DNA of 8,763 nt from Blastocatellia bacterium (GTDB taxonomy: Bacteria; Acidobacteriota; Blastocatellia; Pyrinomonadales; Pyrinomonadaceae). A program made the translations under genes and the position numbers. The stretch is taken from NCBI GenBank assembly GCA_003487805.1, contig DNNE01000169.1:1-8763 (forward strand), given 5' to 3'. Below are positions 6,087 to 8,763 of the stretch, in pieces (position 1 is the first letter of the stretch; every line of letters begins with the position of its first letter). Below the pieces are notes generated by a model. That model worked only from the letters and a program-made list of their open reading frames with translations. It was not told where the DNA came from and searched no databases.

Positions 6087-6914
6087 ATGTGGGCCAAGAT
6101 TCTATTGACTGTTGTGTGCTTGTCGATGATCGCCGTCGCGGCTCATTTCAATGCCTCGCGAGAACGATCGCTGCTCGCCGCAGGTGTGCACGATGGTCCC
6201 CGTCTGCGGGTGATGACCTGGAACATTGGTTATGCCGAGCTCGAAGATGACAGCCGCGCCCACACGAAAGATCTGCAAGCAGTTGCCGAGACAATCTTGA
6301 GTAACGATCCTGACGCAATCGCGTTGCAGGAATTGACCGGCGCTGAGCAACTCAAGGTCCTGCTCGGTTATCTGCACGGTCGTTACCGGGGAGCAGTGGC
6401 GCCGGCCGGCAACTCTGATCGCGTCGACGCGGTATTAGTCAAAGATCGCAACGCTGGTTTTGAACAATTGCCGGCCGACGGAAAATTCGCAATTGCCGCA
6501 TCGTTTCGTCTGCGGCCGGAACTGCCGAACGTCGTTTTTGTAAGTGCGCACGCGGATGCCTTCAGTGCCGCTCGCAGACGGGTGTTTACCGGCGAGGTGG
6601 TTGACTGGGCGCGCAATCGCCCGCACCAATCGATAGTTCTTATCGCTGGTGATTTCAACTTCGAGCTGAACCTTAAGAACGAGTCACACTTGTATACAGA
6701 CAACGTGAAGAATGACAGCGAGGCGTACAGTTATGCGCTGAAGTACTTTCGCGATCTGGGTCGAGACGCGGGATACACGGCGGTTAATGATCGGCGCATC
6801 GACTATCTCTTCGGGCCCACTGAAGCGGTGCTGCTGCGCCGCGCTGAAGTTCTGCGCGACGCGGGAGTGGGTCAAATGGATCATTGGCCTCTGCTGATCG
6901 AGATCGCTCTGTAA
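6087..6914 (+). CDS. membrane-anchored endonuclease/exonuclease/phosphatase family protein
   Basis: This is a metal-dependent phosphodiesterase-fold enzyme (DNase I / sphingomyelinase / inositol phosphatase superfamily); the substrate is unknown. The ATG at 6087 is preferred because GAGAAG (6072-6077) lies 9 nt upstream. ATG 6057 would add ten residues (MRSLFEKNEK) but has no visible ribosome binding site. In the 275-residue form, residues 5-20 form a signal anchor or uncleaved signal, so the domain faces outside the cytoplasm. All family motifs are present: MTWNIGY (Asn46), ALQELTG (Glu82), SAHADAF (His155), IAGDFNF (Asp189, Asn191), RIDYLFG (Asp239) and MDHWPLL (Asp265, His266). The catalytic set therefore looks intact and the length is normal. 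It sits between the permease and ATPase genes of one ABC exporter, on the same strand. Confidence 0.9.
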   Translation: MWAKILLTVVCLSMIAVAAHFNASRERSLLAAGVHDGPRLRVMTWNIGYAELEDDSRAHTKDLQAVAETILSNDPDAIALQELTGAEQLKVLLGYLHGRYRGAVAPAGNSDRVDAVLVKDRNAGFEQLPADGKFAIAASFRLRPELPNVVFVSAHADAFSAARRRVFTGEVVDWARNRPHQSIVLIAGDFNFELNLKNESHLYTDNVKNDSEAYSYALKYFRDLGRDAGYTAVNDRRIDYLFGPTEAVLLRRAEVLRDAGVGQMDHWPLLIEIAL

Positions 6915-6974
6915 CGCAAGCTGTTAGCTTGCGTGCTTAGTGGATGGAATTCGGTTCGCAAACTAACAGTTTGC
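6914..6974. repeat. REPIN-like twin palindrome between EEP and ATPase genes
   Basis: Palindrome A is ACGCAAGCT, GTT, AGCTTGCGT (6914-6934), a perfect 9-bp stem starting on the last base of the EEP stop codon. Palindrome B is GCAAACT, AAC, AGTTTGC (6958-6974), a perfect 7-bp stem. The reverse complement of B matches A except for one compensated base pair (G-C to A-T), including the GTT loop. The two are thus inverted copies 23 bp apart, the architecture of REPINs. The pair of hairpins occupies nearly the whole 69-bp gap to the ATPase start. Confidence 0.65.
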
Positions 6975-6983
6975 ATTACCCAT

Positions 6984-7925
6984 ATGACGCAAGCGGTCTT
7001 ACAAACTGAGCAATTGAGTAAAAAGTATCGGCGACGTGTGGTTGTGGACCAGCTGTCGCTAACGGTTGAGCAGGGCGACGTTTTTGGGTTTCTTGGCCAG
7101 AACGGAGCGGGAAAATCCACGACCATTCGAATGGCGTTGGGACTGATGCGTCCAACATCCGGGCGCGTGCGCGTCCTCGGACACGACATGTCTCGCCAGC
7201 CACTCCGGGCATTGAAGCGCGTCGGAGCGATCATTGAAGGGCCCGCCTTTTACGAGAATTTTTCCGGGCGACAGAACCTGCGAATGCTCGCGGCAATGTC
7301 CGGCGGCGCAGAGCGACAGCGTATTGAAATGGTTCTGGAAATCGTGGGCCTGCGCGAGCGTGCTCGTGATCCCGTGCGCGTCTATTCGCATGGAATGCGT
7401 CAGCGTCTCGGCATCGCGCAGGCCCTGCTGCCTAACCCGGAGTTCATCATTCTGGATGAACCGACTGACGGACTTGATCCGCAGGGACTCTGCGAGACTC
7501 GAATGTTGATTCAGCGACTGCGAGATGAACTTGGTCTCACCGTCATGTTGTCGAGCCATCTGCTGCATGAGGTCGAGCAAATCTGCAATCGGGTTGCGAT
7601 CATTGACGAAGGGCGCCTGCTGTACCAGGGCCCGGTTGCAGATTTAATTGCGAATGACAATTGGATCCAGTTAAGGGTCGATCGCGTAACAGAGGCGTAC
7701 GATCTGCTTTCCCGGAACCCGCGGCTCTCCCTCGATCGCAACGGCGACCAATCTATTTATGTGAAGATGGACGAAGAGGAAGTCCCGCTCGTCAATGCAC
7801 TGTTGGTCCAGAACGGCTTTCGCGTGATGGAGCTTTCGCCTCGGCGCGAATCTCTCGAGCGAGTATTCATGCGTCTCACCGGGAAGCACGAGCCCAAAAG
7901 CAAGCAAGAGACGACGCAAAAATAA
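6984..7925 (+). CDS. ABC transporter ATP-binding protein, 313 residues
   Basis: This is the nucleotide-binding subunit that should power the permease at 4992-5843. The start is the ATG at 6984; an in-frame GTG at 6933 adds 17 residues that would be translated repeat and lie outside the family's N-terminus. The Walker A is GQNGAGKST (38-46, Lys44). The signature is YSHGMRQRLGIA (134-145), where His replaces the more usual second Gly. The Walker B is FIILDEP (154-160, catalytic Glu159), followed by the D-loop GLDP, and the H-loop is His192. After the core domain (about 5-220) a C-terminal extension of about 90 residues follows, as in BcrA/DrrA/NatA-type exporter ATPases. No good ribosome binding site is visible; palindrome B ends 9 nt before the ATG. 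An antibiotic, lipid or ion export role would be a guess. Confidence 0.92.
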   Translation: MTQAVLQTEQLSKKYRRRVVVDQLSLTVEQGDVFGFLGQNGAGKSTTIRMALGLMRPTSGRVRVLGHDMSRQPLRALKRVGAIIEGPAFYENFSGRQNLRMLAAMSGGAERQRIEMVLEIVGLRERARDPVRVYSHGMRQRLGIAQALLPNPEFIILDEPTDGLDPQGLCETRMLIQRLRDELGLTVMLSSHLLHEVEQICNRVAIIDEGRLLYQGPVADLIANDNWIQLRVDRVTEAYDLLSRNPRLSLDRNGDQSIYVKMDEEEVPLVNALLVQNGFRVMELSPRRESLERVFMRLTGKHEPKSKQETTQK

Positions 7926-7949
7926 CGCGAGACGAACGATCGTCCCGCG
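7926..7949. repeat. hairpin immediately after the ATPase stop codon
   Basis: CGCG and GACGA (7926-7929, 7931-7935) pair with TCGTC and CGCG (7940-7944, 7946-7949) around an ACGA loop, with one mismatched pair. It begins on the first base after the TAA. There is no following T run, so it could stabilise the mRNA 3' end but is not a canonical intrinsic terminator. Confidence 0.5.
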
Positions 7950-7984
7950 CCCCAGCGAGCGCCGGAAAGCTAACGAGGTGACGC

Positions 7985-8179
7985 GTTGACTTTGCCGGCT
8001 ACAATTTCCGGCTGACAAAGCTCAATCACTTCAACGGCAACTTTGTGCAAGCTGAAATGGTGAAGACCTTGCTCGACTCAACCGAATACGGCAAAGATTC
8101 GGCCCTCCTTAGAAATCAAGGCACATCGTATAACTGGATAGTGTTGAGGTCGAGGTTTGGTTTTGGGGTTCCGGCTTGA
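7985..8179 (+). pseudogene. remnant resembling a DUF4214 domain C-terminus
   Basis: This frame reads about 64 residues to a TGA at 8177-8179, starting VDFAGYNFRLTKLNHFNG and continuing NFVQAEMVKTLLDSTEY. From memory this matches the tail of DUF4214 domains, which typically read like GFxFWLxKLNxFxGxFxxAEMVKAFxxSxEY. The usual Trp is Arg here (CGG for TGG, one base change). An in-frame TGA lies at 7979-7981, no start codon precedes the match, and no N-terminal part is present. Homology seems to fade after STEY. The simplest reading is the decayed 3' end of a lost gene, in an otherwise empty gap between the ATPase and csp. A chance match is unlikely but cannot be excluded without a profile search. 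Confidence 0.6.
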
Positions 8180-8205
8180 AAGACGTGAGGCCGGTTCTTT
8201 TATTG
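8171..8205 (+). terminator. rho-independent terminator at the end of the remnant
   Basis: CCGGC (8171-8175) pairs with GCCGG (8190-8194), extended by a T-G wobble and a T-A pair, and is followed by TTCTTTTATT (8195-8204). It overlaps the TGA of the DUF4214-like remnant, consistent with the original terminator of that lost gene; it may now end the ATPase transcript. The hairpin starts 5 nt beyond the convergent csp stop codon but has no U tract in that direction. Confidence 0.6.
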
Positions 8206-8409
8206 TTCTGCTGCCTCTATGTTTGCTGCCTGCTTACCTTTTGGGCCCTGAGTAATCTCAAAGGACACCCTTTGGCCCTCCTTTAAGGATTTAAAACCAT
8301 TCACGTTGATAGCGCTGAAATGGGCGAACAGATCCTCACCGCCATCGTCAGGCGTGATAAATCCGAACCCCTTTGAATCGTTGAACCACTTTACTGTTCC
8401 TAAAGCCAT
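8200..8409 (-). CDS. csp: cold-shock domain protein, CspA family, 69 residues
   Basis: This is a single-domain OB-fold protein that binds single-stranded RNA and DNA and melts RNA structure in the cytoplasm. The ATG at 8409 follows AGGAG (8419-8415) with 5-nt spacing. RNP1 is KGFGFI (13-18), RNP2 is DLFAHF (26-31), and the surface aromatics Trp8, Phe15, Phe17, Phe28, His30 and Phe31 are present. Length is standard. The stop TAA (8202-8200) faces the plus-strand terminator, so the gene is convergent with the ATPase and remnant. It has its own promoter at 8434-8463. The form EDLFAHFSAI with TQGPKGKQAANIEA is, from memory, typical of betaproteobacterial cold-shock proteins, which leaves transfer open. 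Which csp paralogue it is cannot be told. Confidence 0.95.
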   Translation of the reverse strand: MALGTVKWFNDSKGFGFITPDDGGEDLFAHFSAINVNGFKSLKEGQRVSFEITQGPKGKQAANIEAAEQ

Positions 8410-8433
8410 GTTGTCTCCTTTTCGTAGGCTTGG

Positions 8434-8463
8434 CTTATATCACCGATCTATAACGTGTGACAA
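8434..8463 (-). promoter_or_regulatory. sigma70-like promoter of csp
   Basis: On the minus strand TTGTCA (8463-8458) and TATAAG (8439-8434) are separated by 18 nt, each one base off consensus. The predicted start near 8427 gives a leader of only about 18 nt. That is too short for the long cold-responsive 5' UTR of the E. coli cspA type. Confidence 0.58.
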
Positions 8464-8563
8464 TAGCGATGCCTGATAATTCCTGGACAACAAACGAGCA
8501 CGGCCCGTCAAACAGGACGCTACCGCTTAACTTTCGCTCGCGTGCGGTCAGTTTGAAAAGTGG

Positions 8564-8584
8564 CACGGGGCGTCCTCGCCCGTG
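8564..8584. repeat. short palindrome
   Basis: CACGGG (8564-8569) and CCCGTG (8579-8584) form a perfect 6-bp stem around a 9-nt loop. It is one of three hairpins in 180 bp of non-coding DNA. Confidence 0.4.
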
Positions 8585-8659
8585 AATTACAAGCGGAGAT
8601 GGCTGGGTTGCAATCAAAGTGAACCGGCACCCGACGGTAGGTAGTGGTACAGGTTGACT

Positions 8660-8699
8660 CCCTCTCCTTTTGGGAGAGGGTTGGGGTGAGGGCCTGAGC
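8660..8699. repeat. dispersed hairpin repeat of the CCCTCTCC type with a G-rich tail
   Basis: CCCTCTCC (8660-8667) and GGAGAGGG (8673-8680) form a perfect 8-bp stem with a 5-nt loop, followed by TTGGGGTGAGGG. Read on the minus strand this is CCCTCACCCCAA followed by the hairpin. I recognise it from memory as a repeat found in intergenic regions of many unrelated bacteria. Its origin is unclear. Confidence 0.65.
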
Positions 8700-8723
8700 G
8701 CAAACTGCAACCACAAAGTTGCC

Positions 8724-8739
8724 GCGGGCTTCAGCCCGC
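8724..8739. repeat. short palindrome of the GCGGGCT/AGCCCGC type
   Basis: GCGGGCT (8724-8730), TC, AGCCCGC (8733-8739) form a perfect 7-bp stem; the flanks are GTTGCC on the left and AATCCG on the right. It is similar to palindromic repeats dispersed in soil bacterial genomes, again from memory. Confidence 0.5.
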
Positions 8740-8763
8740 AATCCGTTCAGGAATTCTTCGCAG

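Larger units (their letters stand above)
8464..8763. other. 300-bp end region with dispersed palindromes, no gene
   Basis: No ORF here has a ribosome binding site or a recognisable domain. The overlapping minus-strand frames translate the repeats (for example ALTPTLSQKERES), a known signature of translated intergenic repeats. Three separate palindromes lie at 8564-8584, 8660-8680 and 8724-8739. Confidence 0.6.

Noticed and set aside
7059..7580. Minus-strand ORF of 173 residues
   Set aside because: It is entirely antisense to the ABC ATPase core, whose Walker and signature motifs are unambiguous on the plus strand.
8435..8716. Minus-strand ORF of 93 residues rich in Pro/Ser/Arg
   Set aside because: It includes SPQPSPKRRGS, the translation of the CCCTCTCC repeat, and its end overlaps the csp promoter. 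It has no ribosome binding site.
1..8763. Possible defence island built from caspase, nuclease-fold and ABC genes
   Set aside because: Both the caspase protein and the EEP protein carry export or anchor signals. No sensor, toxin-antitoxin, CRISPR or phage gene is present, and adjacency alone does not support a defence role.

Overview
The window looks like a chromosomal segment of a soil bacterium, most plausibly Acidobacteriota (class Blastocatellia or a relative). This is inferred from a secreted WD40-caspase protein, a decayed fragment resembling a DUF4214 tail, moderate GC content, and many short palindromic repeats between genes. No taxonomic marker gene is present, so the assignment is tentative. 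No rRNA, tRNA, CRISPR array, transposase or phage gene was seen.

Layout. Positions 1-540 carry a minus-strand unit. It has a sigma70-like promoter (481-510), a leader hairpin (452-471), a good ribosome binding site, a 54-residue single-pass membrane protein (266-430) and a strong intrinsic terminator (161-208). Further left is a second nested inverted-repeat structure that ends in a minus-strand T run (1-135). On the plus strand, 767-4519 encodes a 1250-residue exported protein with about twelve WD40-type blades, a beta-sandwich linker and a C-terminal caspase (peptidase C14) domain with an intact His/Cys dyad. A 472-bp repeat-rich gap follows. Then come an ABC-2 permease (4992-5843), a 142-bp MITE-like element with perfect 30-bp inverted ends (5892-6033), a membrane-anchored endonuclease/exonuclease/phosphatase (EEP) protein (6087-6914), a twin-palindrome element (6914-6974) and an ABC ATPase (6984-7925). 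After the ATPase lies a start-less remnant resembling a DUF4214 C-terminus (7985-8179), with a plus-strand terminator at its end. A cold-shock protein gene is on the minus strand (8200-8409) with its own promoter. The last 300 bp hold only dispersed palindromes.

How the genes may work together. The permease and ATPase are the two halves of one ABC-2 exporter. The EEP gene sits between them on the same strand, so the three could be co-transcribed. The WD40-caspase protein and the EEP protein are both predicted to act outside the cytoplasm. A functional link between the caspase and the exporter block is possible but unsupported beyond adjacency. The small minus-strand membrane protein diverges from the caspase gene and shares its upstream region.
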